A stretch of 64,000 nt of DNA from Gnetum montanum (lineage: Eukaryota > Streptophyta > Gnetopsida > Gnetales > Gnetaceae). The position numbers and the translations under genes are program-made. The notes under the pieces are model-generated. The model did no database searches and was not told where the DNA came from. It was given only the letters and a program-made list of their open reading frames with translations. Positions 11,916-23,910 of the stretch are shown here, one piece after another. The DNA is taken from positions 9,561 to 73,560 of the forward strand of contig MNCI01002974.1 in the NCBI GenBank assembly GCA_015680685.1, written 5' to 3'. The stretch's first letter is position 1. Every line of letters starts with the position of its first letter.

Positions 11916-12287
11916 GGTCATTAATGGCAACGATTACAGTCATTAGTGGCAAATGTTCTAGAAGTTACGGTAATTACGGTCATTAATGGTAGCGATTACA
12001 GTCATCAGTGGCAAACGTTTTGGAAGTTACGGTAATTACGATCATTAATGATGGTGGTTACGGTTATTAGTGGCAAACATTTCAGAAGTTACGTCAATTA
12101 CGGTCATTAATAATGGCAGTTACGGTCATTAGTGGCAAACGTTTCAGAAGTTACAACAATTATGGTCATTAATGATGGTGGTTATGGTCATTAGTGGCAA
12201 ACATTTCAGAAGTTACAGCAATTACGATCATTAATGATGGCGATTATGGTCATTAGTAGCAGACGTTTCGGAAGTTACGATGGTTAT
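11916..12287 (+). repeat. 62-bp tandem repeat array, 6 copies (5' LTR of B)
   Basis: Units of 62 bp begin (G)GTCATTAATG and contain CATTAGTGGCAAACGTTT and AAGTTACGG. Six consecutive units lie in the U3 region upstream of the TATA box. The last unit is nearly identical to the last unit of the other LTR's array. Confidence 0.92.
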
Positions 12288-12399
12288 GGACATAAGTGGG
12301 CACTTAATTGGAGAATGTGGGCGTTATTACACAAGAAGTGGTGGCGGTTTTTGTAGCTGTTACATGAAACGTAGACATCATTATGGATGGTCATAGCGG

Positions 12400-12410
12400 C
12401 TATAAAATGG
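12400..12410 (+). promoter_or_regulatory. TATA box of element B 5' LTR
   Basis: CTATAAAATGG lies between the tandem repeats (U3) and the downstream LTR segment. The same motif is at 18016-18026 in the 3' LTR. Confidence 0.65.
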
Positions 12411-13024
12411 AGTCTAGGGGAGGGGCTTTGGATCAATGGAGAGAAGGGAGTCCCAAAACAAGCTCTAACTATCTGGAGGGGTAGCTTCCTCTCCACTAAG
12501 TAGCAATTTCCTCTTTTCTTTTCTTTTCTTTACAGGCTTCTAGTTGATCTTCGAGGAGGGTCCAAGGCAGGAGCCAGCAGCTCAAAATTGGATCCTTGCG
12601 GGTCTTCTCGACGACGGTAGGAGCTTGTCACGGTGGTGCAAACGTTGGTGAACAATCTTCCTCTCTATGGTGGTGCACAAAAGGCGGCAGACGGTGGCAG
12701 GCTTTAAGAATTGCAGTTGCTAACATGTGCGGATTGCAGTGGGCAATCTCTCTCTCTCTCCCTCTCTTGTGGCGATCATAGTCTTCCTGCCCAGTAGTGG
12801 ATACTTTTCCCTGGTCCCGTTGGCAGTTCTTTTAATTACTTATTGTATTGAACACAATTATGTAATTTAAATTCCATATTTCTTTTTAGTTTATTATTTA
12901 CAAAAGGCCATGTAGCCCTCTCCAGCTAAGACTATTCCTGGGTTTCTGTACCCATATGGGAGACGCCCTAGGTAATAGTTTTCTTCCCCTGTGTTGGTGT
13001 GACCAAAATTTATGCATCAACACC

Positions 13025-13046
13025 TTTTTGGTGCTAGAAGGAGGGC
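13025..13046 (+). promoter_or_regulatory. Candidate primer-binding site of element B
   Basis: Two bases after the LTR the sequence reads TTTTTGGTGCTAGAAGGAGG. The TGG start and position fit a tRNA primer-binding site, but I cannot name the tRNA. Confidence 0.5.
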
Positions 13047-13613
13047 CTTTCCCCACCCTTTTATTTATCAGGTTTTCTTGTCGTACCTTTATTGTGTCAT
13101 TTCCTGAAATATTTATTTTCTGTCCTTTTCCAATCCCTATTTTTATTTTTTGAAAATTTTATTTTCCTTATTTCAAACTTGTTTTATTTAAAATTTCTGT
13201 TTTCAGCCATTGTCTTGAAAAATATTTTTAAAGAATTTTCAAGCCCTTTATTTCATGTTCTCAAAAGTTTGTTTCTTGAAAACTTTCGGGTCTCATCACC
13301 CATTTTTCTTTAATCTTTTTTTCTTTTTGTTGTTTTCTTTAAATCCTTATTCCCAGTCCCATTTTCGAATTTGTGTTTTGGCGATCCTTACCTTAGTCCT
13401 GGGTTAGGTAAGGTGGTTTTATTTGATTATTTATTTGCCTTTTTAATTTTATAAGTATTGCAATTTTATACATTTATTTATTTTTCAAAAAAAAAATATA
13501 GCATATTTTAGTGTTTTTCTTTACCAAAAAAAATATATTATTTCAATATTTTCTTTTCTTTTTACTCGATTTTATAGTTTCATTCTAACAATTATATTTT
13601 ATATTTCTGTTTT

Positions 13614-14815
13614 ATGAGTGAACTTTCCTCTACCCCTAGTCAACCAACTACACATCACTTTACATTAAGGAGACAAAGAGCTTCACGTTTCCCAAGTTTT
13701 ATTCCTAGGAGAACTTGGACTAGGATGATAGCCAATCAAACCTCAGCTCCCTTGGTCACTAACCCTTTTAACTTTACTAACTACCACGACATCCCAAAGT
13801 TACTCTAGAACATAAATTTGTTCTACAACCCCACAAACCCTTCTAGTGATGCCCGCCAACATATACAATGTTTTGAAACCTTACTAAGCATCTACAAAAT
13901 GATGTGGCATGTAGGGTATTTGCGACAACTTTTAGAACCAAAGCAACCTAATGGTTTCTGATGCTCCCCAAGACCTCCATTAACTCATGGTAAGAGTTCA
14001 AAAATAAGTTTTTGACTCAGTTTGACAAATTCACAAGCCTTGCCATAGCATCTAGCAATTTCATCAACTTAAGAAAGCTACCTAGGAAAAATGTTACGAA
14101 TTGCAATCTAAGATTCCTTCACCAACTTGCCTATGTGCCAAGTGAGATGCGTCCACAACCTGGTGGCATCCTCAACTTTTACCTTTCTACCATCGACCCA
14201 TTCTTTGCCTATGCCATCAAATCAGACCGTAACATAATAGAAATACAAGGAGCAATGGCTAAAGCCATGGAGCTAGAATAAATTACCCTTATGAACAACA
14301 TTCAAACCTAGTTTGGAATGATGAGCGTTAGCAATCCTATGCAACATAGTCCTCTACCTCTTCCAACTTTCCCAATGACCAACACTATGTTCCAAACTCC
14401 TATTTCCCTTCAAATGACTCAACCTACAAATAGCTATTTTCAAGGTCCCACATTTTCTCCATCCCTACCATCTAACACTAGTTTGAATGAGGATCAATTA
14501 AAGGCCTTAATTTAGTCCATCATAAACCCAAACAAGGTACTTAATCCTGTTGAACCCATGACTCAAGCTCAAGATCAAATGACCCAGATATTAACTTTGC
14601 TTCAAAAACTTTCCAATGAAGTAGTTAAATTAAAGAGAAACAACAACAAGGGTCCTATACAACCTGAAAAGCCTAGTTCATTAGTCAATGATGATTACTG
14701 TAATCTCCATAACACTAGGCAACATTCTGAGAAGACTTGTCCCCAATTTTTGGCATTATATGGTGACAACACCCAAGGTCAAAAAAAATGGAAAACCTCC
14801 TATTATGGTCTTTAA
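13614..14815 (+). pseudogene. Decayed gag of element B
   Basis: An open segment (13614-13808, starting MSELSSTPSQ) is followed, after stops and frameshifts, by gag-like sequence around 13830-14280 (frames contain HIQCFETLLSIY, MLPKTSINSW and LTQFDKF). A nucleic-acid-binding tail at about 14690-14750 contains CNLHNTRQHSEKTC, a degraded zinc knuckle. Several frame changes make it non-functional. Confidence 0.7.
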
Positions 14816-15342
14816 TGTACCCCATGAAATAAAAAATGAAGAGGTTTCCTCATTGGAGCAAGTTATGGTAAACAACCCCAACCCACCTAATGCTTGCTAC
14901 TGTAGATTTAAAGACATCATGAACAACACACAACAACAAACTAGGAATGACCATTACACTCCTCTAAACAGAAGAGCTCTTAGTCAAAGTAACACAAATA
15001 CTCAAATTGAGTCATCCCAAACAAACACCCCACAACAACCAAATCCACCTTCTATACCTAGAAGAACTCCACCGCAACAAGAAGTCAAAGACGTACCTAA
15101 GACTTATGATCTAGTTGAGCATTTGAAGAAAATTAAAGCTAACATCTCAATGTATGACCTTTACAATTTAACGAAATGAAAGAGGTAGTTCAAGAGATAG
15201 TTCATATACCAGAAACCAATAAAGAAAAATCCCCAACCCCCTAAAGGCAAGTTCACTTCACAAAAGGTCCTAACACATTATTAGTACAAAATATAAACAA
15301 TTCCATGATGAGCAAGAAAGTCAACCTGCTTTCCTTACGACT

Positions 15343-15747
15343 TTGATTATTTTAAGAAAGAATGTTCACAATTGTTTGATGGATTCTGGTGCAATTGTTA
15401 GTGTCATGCCACTTGAGATATGTAAGACTTTAGAAGCACAAATGATACCACAAACGAAAAATGTGATTCAACTTGATGGGTCCAATGTACCTGTAGTAGG
15501 GTCATTAAAAGGAGTGAAAGTGAAACTTGAACAATACCCTACATTCACATGTTACACAGATATCCTAGTAGTTGACATGTCACCTACCTATGGTGTGCTC
15601 CTATCTAGGACTTTTGGAGCCAAGTTTGGGGGCTTCTTTAGGTCAGATTTCTCAAAGCTATTAATCCCTATCAAAGAAAAATCTGGGTACATGACTAGAC
15701 CTCGAGAACCCTTATGCAAACAAGTAGTTATAGCCTTGGATCAATAA
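15343..15747 (+). pseudogene. Aspartic protease remnant of element B
   Basis: CLMDSGAIVSVMPLEIC is the catalytic Asp-Ser-Gly-Ala motif and following strand of an LTR-retrotransposon protease. YGVLLSRTFGAKFGG corresponds to the Leu-Gly-Arg-rich second half. The reading frame is open for 134 codons, but it has no intact gag fusion and no polymerase behind it. Confidence 0.75.
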
Positions 15748-15756
15748 AATCAATCT

Positions 15757-16460
15757 TTGGAAGATCAAAATGCTAATCTTTATGTTGGGATTATTAAGGT
15801 TGAGCATAGTGAACATGTTAAAAATGGCTATGTGAGTGGAATTACAAAAATAAATCCTGTTTCTCATGTAGATTCTACCCAATCCTATCAAAGTTCTAGA
15901 GAAGGTGAAGAAAGCTATGAAGACACATTGCCTTATCAACAACACGATGGATTTCGTCTAAGTGATCTACCATATTTAGGGGAAGATAAAGATGTAAGTA
16001 AAACCCTACCTTTTAAAACATTTGAAGGTGTGCTAAATTTTAACGACACATCCATGGAACATTCTCCTAGAAAGGCTATATCTGATGTCCCACCAATACC
16101 TAAACCTATAATTGAAACTTACCTCAAAGAAAGAATTAATACAAGAAAGTTAAGATTAGGTCTTGATTTTCATAATCTTAAGCATCAACAAATTGTTAAA
16201 CAACGTCTTAACATGAAGTACATTGGTGAAGTCTTTAAGATAGGAGACCTAGTTTCGGAAAAAGGTAGAACATTTCACTGAGCAAATCTTCAAGGTAAGT
16301 TCCCTTTTATGAGGTCAAGCCCATTCTGAGTTAAGGACATCATTGACCCCAATGTATACAAGGTTGCTGATGTGCAAGGACATAAGTTACCTAGAAATTT
16401 TAATGCATTCCATCCAAAGCATTTCTACTCAGGTGCCCCACATGGACACCTAGTAGATTC
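15757..16460 (+). pseudogene. Protease-to-integrase-tail fusion remnant of element B
   Basis: After the protease the open frame passes with no RT or integrase core into LKHQQIVKQRLNMKY and KIGDLVSEKG, the integrase C-terminal type of sequence. After a stop it continues with KVADVQGHKLPRNFNAFHPK, which fits the G-x-Y-x-L and HLK-F-Y end of integrase. The simplest reading is a large in-element deletion. Confidence 0.65.
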
Positions 16461-16485
16461 TTAGTTGCATGTTTTTTTCCTCTTC

Positions 16486-16486
16486 N
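16486..16486. other. Single ambiguous base (N)
   Basis: Unlike the other Ns in the window, no duplicated flank is visible. It is just an uncalled base. Confidence 0.9.
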
Positions 16487-16615
16487 GCCCTTAAGTGTCA
16501 TGATCCATGGTTACCTTATGAATAATGCGGAGAAGTGTGTTCATCTCCACTTAGCCACCCAGGAGACTTACTATGATGCTATCAAATTGTAATTAAAGGC
16601 ACATACACGAAGGAT

Positions 16616-16797
16616 GAATTGCACCATGGGCAAAGTTTCCTCAAAAAGAAAAAAAGGAATGAGGACCATGTTCACTGGCAGTGTAGCTAATCGACCAGAC
16701 TTGTGTTAGAGTTCTTACCTTAAGAATGGAGTACACCATGGGCAAAGTTTCCTCAAAAAGAAAAAAAAAAGAATGAGGACCATGTTCATTGGCAGTG
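16616..16797 (+). repeat. Direct repeat in the 3' untranslated part of B
   Basis: A segment containing CACCATGGGCAAAGTTTCCT, an A-rich run and ATGAGGACCATGTTCA occurs at about 16620-16685 and again at 16732-16797. A third A-rich AAAAAGAAAAAAAA block follows at 16875. Confidence 0.8.
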
Positions 16798-17275
16798 TAA
16801 TAAGTTCTTAAGTGTGATGGCGTCTGGTAGCTATCCTCACCCTAGCCTCCATTTCCCATTTTGAACCTATTTTCAAAAAGAAAAAAAAAGTTCCAAGGGA
16901 AAATCCAAAAGTTGTAACTAGCTACAATCTAATATGAGCCTATCCTCCTCATTAAGTTTAGTATGGGTCTTGTGCTCAAAGTAGTCTGCATGCTGTTGGC
17001 CTTTACTTTGTAAAAAGATTGAGAAAGAAATCATAATTATATATAAGTGTACGTAGTTAAAATAAATAAAATTATATATTTAGAGTTTAATTAAATAAGA
17101 TGGTGTGGTTTGGGTGGCCTACATTTAGTTCTCTTTTGGTTATATGGTTATTTAAATCATGTTTAGTTTACTTTTAAGTTTCCATTTGCTTATTTTGTCA
17201 TGTTTGTAATTCCCTATCTATTGCATCATTTTAAAATTTCTATGGTCTTGTTCCTTGCACTGGCATGCAATTAAA

Positions 17276-17290
17276 AATTTGGGGGCTAAG
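17276..17290 (+). promoter_or_regulatory. Polypurine tract of element B
   Basis: TTTGGGGGCTAAG directly precedes the 3' LTR, in the usual place for priming plus-strand DNA. Confidence 0.7.
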
Positions 17291-18683
17291 TGTTGATGTC
17301 AACACTCCCATGCTCACATGGGACCACGATTATCAACGTTTTTATTTCTCTCCCTTAATAACCACAGTAAAATCATGCGAGTAGTGGGCATTTAAACTAC
17401 CAGGTGGTGGTCATTAATGGTAGCGGTTACAGTCATTAGTGGCAAACGTTTCGAAAGTTATGGTAATTACGGTTATTAATGGTAGTGGTTACAGTCATTA
17501 GTGGCAAACGTTTTGGAAGTTATGGCAATTACGGTTATTAATGATGGTGATTACAGTATTAGTGGCAAACATTTTGGAAGTTACGACAATTACGGTCATT
17601 AATGATGGCGATTACAGTCATTAGTGGCAAACATTTTGGAAGTTACGGCAATTACAGTCATTAATGATGGCAGTTACGGTCATTAGTGACAAACGTTTTG
17701 GAAGTTACAGCAATTATGGTTATTAATGATGGTAGTTACGGTCATTAGTGGCAAACATTTCAAAAGTTACGGTAATTATGGTCATTAATGATGGCGGTTA
17801 CAGTCATTAGTGACAAATGTTTCAGAAGTTATGGCAATTACGGTCATTAATGATGGCGATTATGGTCATTAGTAGCAGACGTTTCGGAAGTTACGATGGT
17901 TATGGACATAAGTGGGCACTTAATTGGAGAATGTAAGAGTTATTACACAAGAAGTGGTGGCGGTTTTTGTAGCCATTACATGAAACATAGACATCATTAT
18001 GGATGGTCATAATGACTATAAAATGGAGTCTAGGGGAGGGGCTCTGGATCAATGGAGAGGAGGGAGTCCCAAAACAGGCTCTGACTATCAGTTTGGAGGG
18101 GAAGCTTCCTCTCCACTAAGCAGCAATTTCCTCTTTTCTTTTCTTTTCTTTATAGGCTTCTAGTTGATCTTCAAGAAGGGTCCAAGGCAGGAGCCAACAG
18201 CTCAAAATCAGATCCTTGCAGGTCTTCTCGACAATGGTAGGAGCTTGTCACGGTGGTGCAGACGTGGGTGAACGATCTTCCTCTCTATGGTGGTGCATAA
18301 AAGGTGGTATATGATGGCAAGCTTTAAGAACTGCAGTTGCTATCCTATGTGGACTATAGCGGGCAGTCTCTCTCTCTCTCCCTCTCTCGTGGCGATCACG
18401 GTCTTCCTGCCTAACAGTGAATACCATTGGCAGTCATGGACCAGTAGCGTTAACAGGACCAGGGAAAATTTAGTTCTTTTAATTACTTATTGTATTGAAG
18501 ATAATTATTTAATTTAAATTTCAAATTTCTTTTTAGTTTATTATTTACAAAAGGCCACGTAGCCCTCTCCAGCTGAGACTATTCGAGGGTTTTTGTACCC
18601 ATATGGGAGGCACCCTAGGCAATAGTCTCCTAAAATGAGTTTTCTTCCCCGGTGTTGGTGTGACCAAAATTTATGCATCAACA
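17291..18683 (+). repeat. 3' LTR of element B
   Basis: 1393 bp with the same ends as the 5' LTR. It has eight 62-bp units rather than six, the TATA box at 18016, and an insertion-like difference around 18420-18465 relative to the 5' copy. Confidence 0.92.
17409..17903 (+). repeat. 62-bp tandem repeat array, 8 copies (3' LTR of B)
   Basis: Eight consecutive units of 61-62 bp with the same consensus as 11916-12287. The copy number differs from the 5' LTR, so expansion or contraction happened after insertion. Confidence 0.92.
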
Positions 18684-18688
18684 CTAAT
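18684..18688. repeat. Target-site duplication of element B (right)
   Basis: CTAAT immediately after CATCAACA. Removing B and one copy restores collinearity with the intact LTR around 24178. Confidence 0.88.
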
Positions 18689-19319
18689 GAATAATGAAAA
18701 ATAAAGTCTAAGTTAGCCTATGGTGATGTTATCTACTCTTAATCATCTGTACATGTCTTAGACTTCGTGGAGCTACTTCTGAGATTACCAAGTGTATGTC
18801 ACTGGTTGTGCCAAAGGATACACCTCTAGGCAACCAAGTATTTAGACTTAAGCACTCATGATTAAGATGTACACATTTCGCTTAACAACAGGAAGAGTAA
18901 ATAACAATAAATGGAAATGTTTAACTAAAGAAAGCATTAAATAATTAAAACAACAATATTAATCTAAGTGGATGTTGCAATGATGGAAGTAATATTAATC
19001 TTTGCTGCTAGTCATGTAATGTGTCCAAGTATGTCACACTTGAACAAAGGTACCGTATGATTACAAACATCACTCTGCAGGCATGCACTGGGAATATTCT
19101 AACTTTGGAGAAAACAAATTGCAAGAGCACCAGTACTATGAATAAAAAACTATATTGAAATTGTGAGCCTAAGCCCTATATCTATAGACCGGAGTTTACC
19201 CCGCGATGTCAGGTATTCGACATCGCATACATGATGTTGGGGCTTTGATGTTGGTGCACTAATACAAAGCTTAGATGTTAAGGCTTCAATGTCAAGGCCA
19301 GGAAAAACATGACTCATCA

Positions 19320-19340
19320 TGCCCCCACGACTGAATGAAA
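19320..19340 (-). promoter_or_regulatory. Polypurine tract of element A
   Basis: On the minus strand GTCGTGGGGGCA abuts the LTR start TGATGAG. Element C has the equivalent at 38334. Confidence 0.65.
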
Positions 19341-20514
19341 ACTCATCCTCGAGTTAAACAAAATGAGGAACAAGTTCCTTACAAAATATTGGGTAGGTAT
19401 GGGATTATTGACTAACATACAAACTGACTTAAGTGGAATAGATAGGTGCTGAGTGCCCAAGTATATGGAATTACAATTTTTCAAAAAATTGGGTGTTCAT
19501 GATAAGAGAAGTGAACACCCTAGATAACACTGACATCCAACACCTCCCAACAGTAGAAGAATGAAAGAAAGAAGATCCAACGATCACGAGCGATCCTCAT
19601 TAGGTGGTACAACTGCATCATCCTTGGTGAAGATAGTCCTGCTTCCAATCCATGCTTCCCACTGCAATTACAACAAAATCATGAATTAGTACATAAGGTG
19701 TAACACATAGTTGTTAAGTACCTTGTCTCTTTGGTGGCTACACTCAACTAGGTTGTGATTGTGGTAGATTGATTCCTTTAGTAGTGTTAGCGAGAAGGCT
19801 AACAAATACGGTCAAATAGATAAGTTGTCCATTAAATTTGAAAAATTTTGACATAAGAAAATATTTGAAGAGGGAGTAAGAATTCACAACAATAAAAAGG
19901 AAAGTTCATTGAAAAATGTTATGAAGATGTGCACAATTGGATGTCACTAATGGGGTAAACAAAAATATTTGATTGTAAGAGTGTCTAAGGGTAAAGAACT
20001 TAACTAACCCAACCAAAAGATATGCAAGTGGGTCCTCCCCAAAGCAGGCATAGGCCTTTTATGCCCTTGCATAACTTCAAACCAAAGAGTTTGTGGGCTC
20101 CATGGATGATTAATGATTATAGAAGGCTAAGTACAAAAACCCAGAAGTAACTAGCTAAGAATTCTGACACATCAAACCAAGACATCGAATCAAGAACATG
20201 AAACTAGTAGAGGTGAAACATGGAAAGCATAGATGGATGAGAGAGAGTGGAATGGAGTTCCTAATTAAGGTCACATGAAGTCCCTTGTGGATATTATGGT
20301 TAAATGACTTGATAGGATCCATCCTTAGTCTAGACCAAAACCAATCACGTTCATTGACTTCACATTGACATTCTAAGACCAGTCCATCCCCTAAGACAAG
20401 AGTGCTCCCATAGAACAACCACTGTTCCTTATTAGATAAGATGTAGGAAGTGAGGAAGGGCCTTAGTTAGAGGGGACTAGTCCCATAACCATTGCTTGTA
20501 GCCTGTTTATTCTG

Positions 20515-20712
20515 TTTAAGGGGTGTGCTTTGAATTCCCATTGTTTTTTTTTTGTTTTCGAAATGGGAACCACATCATGCAAAGACACATGCATTTATTT
20601 TGTCCAAGGGATGTGCTTTGAATCCTCATCATTTTTTGGGTTTTTTTTATGAGAACCACACCATGTAAGAACGCATGCATTTATTTTGTCCAAGGGATGT
20701 GCTTTGAAATTT

Positions 20713-20749
<37 letters not shown>

Positions 20750-20775
20750 GAGAACCACACCATGCAAGGACTTAT
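20515..20775 (-). repeat. Three-copy tandem repeat in the element A 3' region, with (CT)n
   Basis: A unit of roughly 90-95 bp running from GTGTGCTTTGAA to AACCACACCATGCAA is present three times. Element C has only one copy (about 39605-39670). The third A copy contains a CT dinucleotide run. Confidence 0.8.
20715..20746. repeat. (CT)n microsatellite
   Basis: An uninterrupted CT run of about 16 units lies inside the third copy of the tandem repeat. Confidence 0.9.
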
Positions 20776-21345
20776 TCAACTTCCTTTTATTGGTGGACAT
20801 GGAATTGTAAGAAATTCATGAAAACACACATGCACCCAGGCAAACAGAAAGGCACAAAGAATACCAAATCCCTTTGAAGCCACACCTTGTTCAAACCTTT
20901 GAATCCTTCCCAATTCTAGAAACTATCAAAGTCACAAATTTATTAAAGTTTTATTAATAAAAAAGGAACTACACGTTTCCAAAATACGAAAAACCATAGA
21001 TTTTGTGGAAGGGTGGATGTTGTGGACTCACTGCCTATTGCATGAGAAAGAAACCATGTCCTAATCATTCGTAAATAAAATCAAAGCTAGAAACCAGACA
21101 CCAATAATCAAATAATAGAAATAGTACATACCACCATCAATCAACACATTACCACTGTACTTGACACTTATTAACAAAAAGTTAGAAAATCACACCAAAA
21201 TAGAAGAAGGTGTAAAATATTCAAGAAATAGCAAATGCACTAATAATGGTGTAAAACAAAAATTAGAAAAGATTAATAACATGAAAATAAAAATATGTAA
21301 AATAAAGAATGTGTAAAAAAAAAAAACACTTAAGAATCTTGAAGA

Positions 21346-23805
21346 CTAGAATGGGGGATAATCCCCAAGACTAAACATTTGGTTGTGACAAGGATTAATA
21401 AGTGGATAAATAGGGCCCATGCATGTATGAAACGTTGGGAACTGTTCATGCCCCAACGACTGGGTGTCTATTGGTGGTGTGATGGCTGGGTAGAAAAATT
21501 GTTGGTCACACACTTGATTATTATATGTATGGTGGATCAGGATATGAGGTGTGTTAAAATTATGGATGACTAGCCCACTATTATACCCTTGAGTATGAGA
21601 TGGTATGCATGGATTCATTTGTCTCCCCACATTTGTAGATTCATTAGTTGGATGTGGGATTGGATTATAGATAGATGGTGGCCCTTGTGTATGGTCGAAG
21701 GATGTTGGTTTAGATGAGGAAGGTGGTGCACGAGGTTGGCCTTATGCTGGCTTAGATGATGTAGTGGGTTCATGCATTGTTTGCTTTGGCTTACGACCTT
21801 TCCTCCAAAAGGGGTGTTTCCGGCACTACGGTTGGGACCCAGTGGTGTCAGTGTATCTTTACACATTTGCAGCACAAGTGGCACTCATTCGTTGATCCTG
21901 TGGTGCTGAACCTTCCTGAGTTGCTAATGATGACATATAAGGAGGTGGATGATGAGAATACTGAGGGTAGGTTGAAGGGTAAGAGGCATGAGGTGGTGAT
22001 CCTTCAAAGGATGTGATGTATTGATGGTATTTGGAAGAGTGGTAGTCGCGATTTGAAGTGGGGAACGCCAAACTAGTTGGGGAAATAAGATGTTGAACAT
22101 AATATCCATGAGGTTTCGGTAGGTATGGCTGATTTGATGGTGGCCTCCCCCATGACTATGGTTGTTGCCACTATGATTGAGAATGTTGAGGCTAGTAATA
22201 AGTCCCACTATGATGGTATGGTCCATTGTGGGATTGTTCAAAATTACCTTGTGGGAGAGGAAGTCTCCCAAGCATGTGCTTTTGCACAAAATTTAGATTT
22301 AAGGCACCTACCCAATACTCTTATAGATGGAACAATATGGGGCATTGGCCCTTTGGATGGTCATATATGCATAGTTCACATCCATCATCTTCATCCATGG
22401 TGGAGTCTTTAGCCTCACTTTCGTCAGCTACTCTTCTCATCTGTCAAAAAGTGTTCCTAACTATTTCTTGGTTCTGTGTCATCTATTGATTATGATTGCC
22501 TAGCTTGCGTTGCATGAGCTTCTCCATGACTGTCTCAACAAGAGTTATGACGCTATCATTTACCCATTTGGACATCTTATTAAACTTTGCTTCTAAATCA
22601 TCTAGAGACTCCTTTTTTGGCAAATTCTTTTGTGGGATCACCTTATCAAAGGTAGTTTCACTTTGCTTACCATAAATTTGGACCTCCTTCAATTGAAGAG
22701 TTAGATCCCATTGATGTTTTTTGACATTCTCCCATTTACACATTTCTCCTTCTTCTTTTGTCATACGCTCTATGATCTCTTTGATTTGATGTGCTTGGAG
22801 CTTGTATAGTTCCCTTGGGGCATACATACCAAGGGTCGCCCTTGTTTCATCACGAAGCCCATCTATGATGTGGTAAAGTTGCTCTTCCTTAGAGAAATCA
22901 TGGTCTGGGCAATGATTTAGTAAGAAAAAATATCTATCTATGTCCAAGGGTTCATGTTGTTCTCATTTCCACTCTTGGATCTATCTCCTCAAATTGGACA
23001 CTCTCTTATAGGTTTGATATCTCTTGTTGAAAAGTTCCAACATTGTTGACCATTATCAAATTGAGTTTGGTCTCAATGATCTATACCACATCTTGACTTT
23101 ATTAATTAATGTTCTAGGAAAGAGATTAAGCTTTTTCCACTTGCTTTCCATGTTGTAGAACATACATGCATCATGGAAGGCTTGTAAATGATGTGGCAAA
23201 TCTGAATCATAGCCTTTTGCAAACTTAGGAAGATTATTCATGTCTAGCTTAGGTAAACGAATTTGTGTGTGATGCCTGTGAGATATCTTAATAGCCTCTG
23301 TGATATGCATTAGGCTCTTAGTGGCCAACAAGGGTTCATTGTCATCAAATGAATTATGAGGAAAATTTCTATGTTCATGGTGACTTCTTTGACTTTTCTC
23401 ATGGGTTCAATTTTGGTTTTTAGTCCGAGCCTTTAGTGGAGCTCTATCTCTACACTTAGGTTCATCGTTGTTAGAACTAGATGTTGAAGGGGAAAAGGAA
23501 GATGAGGAACTGGAAGAATCACCATGGCTTCTATAGTGTTCCTCGAGGTCCTTTGATTTATCATTTTTGGGTTTCAAGGAGGTCTTAGGCCTTGAGGCCT
23601 CCCCTAGTCTAGGACCTACATCATCTTCTCCAAGATTTTCTACCTTAGGTGAATGTAGTCTTTGAGTGTTATAAGGGTGGTCATGATCATAAGAAACCCT
23701 TGCATAAGATTGATCAATCCAATCTTCTTCATCATATATCTTGTTAGTTCTCCAATGAATGTGTTCACTATATAGTGCATTGTCACTTTCGTGTGAGAGA
23801 GACAT
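21346..23805 (-). pseudogene. Decayed gag of element A
   Basis: The minus-strand start MSLSHESDNALYSEH (23805) leads to a serine-rich stretch. Then comes LPKLDMNNLPKFAKGYDSD with FHDACMFYNMESKWKKLNLF (about 23270-23090), the capsid-like core. A later segment (22947-22483) contains IIDGLRDETRATLGMYAPRE and a basic, coiled-coil-like region. Around 22350, CELCIYDHPKGQC is a zinc-knuckle variant. The remaining part to 21346 is rich in His, Pro and Tyr and spread over several frames. Stops at about 23404 and 23050 and frameshifts break it. The same protein order is seen in elements C, D and E. Confidence 0.8.
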
Positions 23806-23910
23806 TGTTTGTGTTTTATGGTGTGTGTGATTTAATAGTTTTTAAAAGATATATTTTTAATACCTTTTATGGCAAGCATGTATAATATAACTAATCTAGA
23901 TAACTAGCAT

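Larger units (their letters stand above)
11798..13022 (+). repeat. 5' LTR of element B
   Basis: 1225 bp, TGTTGATG...CATCAACA. It contains six copies of a 62-bp tandem repeat, a TATA box at 12400, and a transcribed-looking segment with CT-rich tracts. The 3' LTR is 168 bp longer, mainly because of repeat copy number. Confidence 0.92.
11798..18683 (+). mobile_element. Element B: internally deleted Ty3/gypsy LTR retrotransposon
   Basis: LTRs at 11798-13022 and 17291-18683 begin TGTTGATG and end CATCAACA, a perfect 8-bp terminal inverted repeat. The 5-bp duplication CTAAT flanks the element (11793-11797 and 18684-18688). The internal region (about 4.3 kb) has gag remnants, a DSGA-type aspartic protease and, directly after it, the C-terminal tail of integrase. 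The RT, RNase H and catalytic integrase regions are absent. A polypurine tract precedes the 3' LTR. It inserted into the 3' LTR of element A and is younger than A. Confidence 0.92.
11550..19319 (-). repeat. 3' LTR of element A, split by element B
   Basis: The two pieces (11550-11797 and 18689-19319) join into one LTR of about 880 bp, collinear with the intact right LTR at 23932-24781. The join falls exactly at the CTAAT duplication made by element B. Confidence 0.9.
19341..21345 (-). other. Long 3' untranslated region of element A
   Basis: No coding sequence is visible. It is collinear with 38340-40200 of element C: both contain the CAAAGTAGGC/CAAAGCAGGC - CCCTTTATGCC - AACCAAAGAGTT series and the AGAACCACACCATGCAA motif. 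In A this runs directly into the end of gag, so pol was lost between about 21340 and 21400. Confidence 0.65.
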
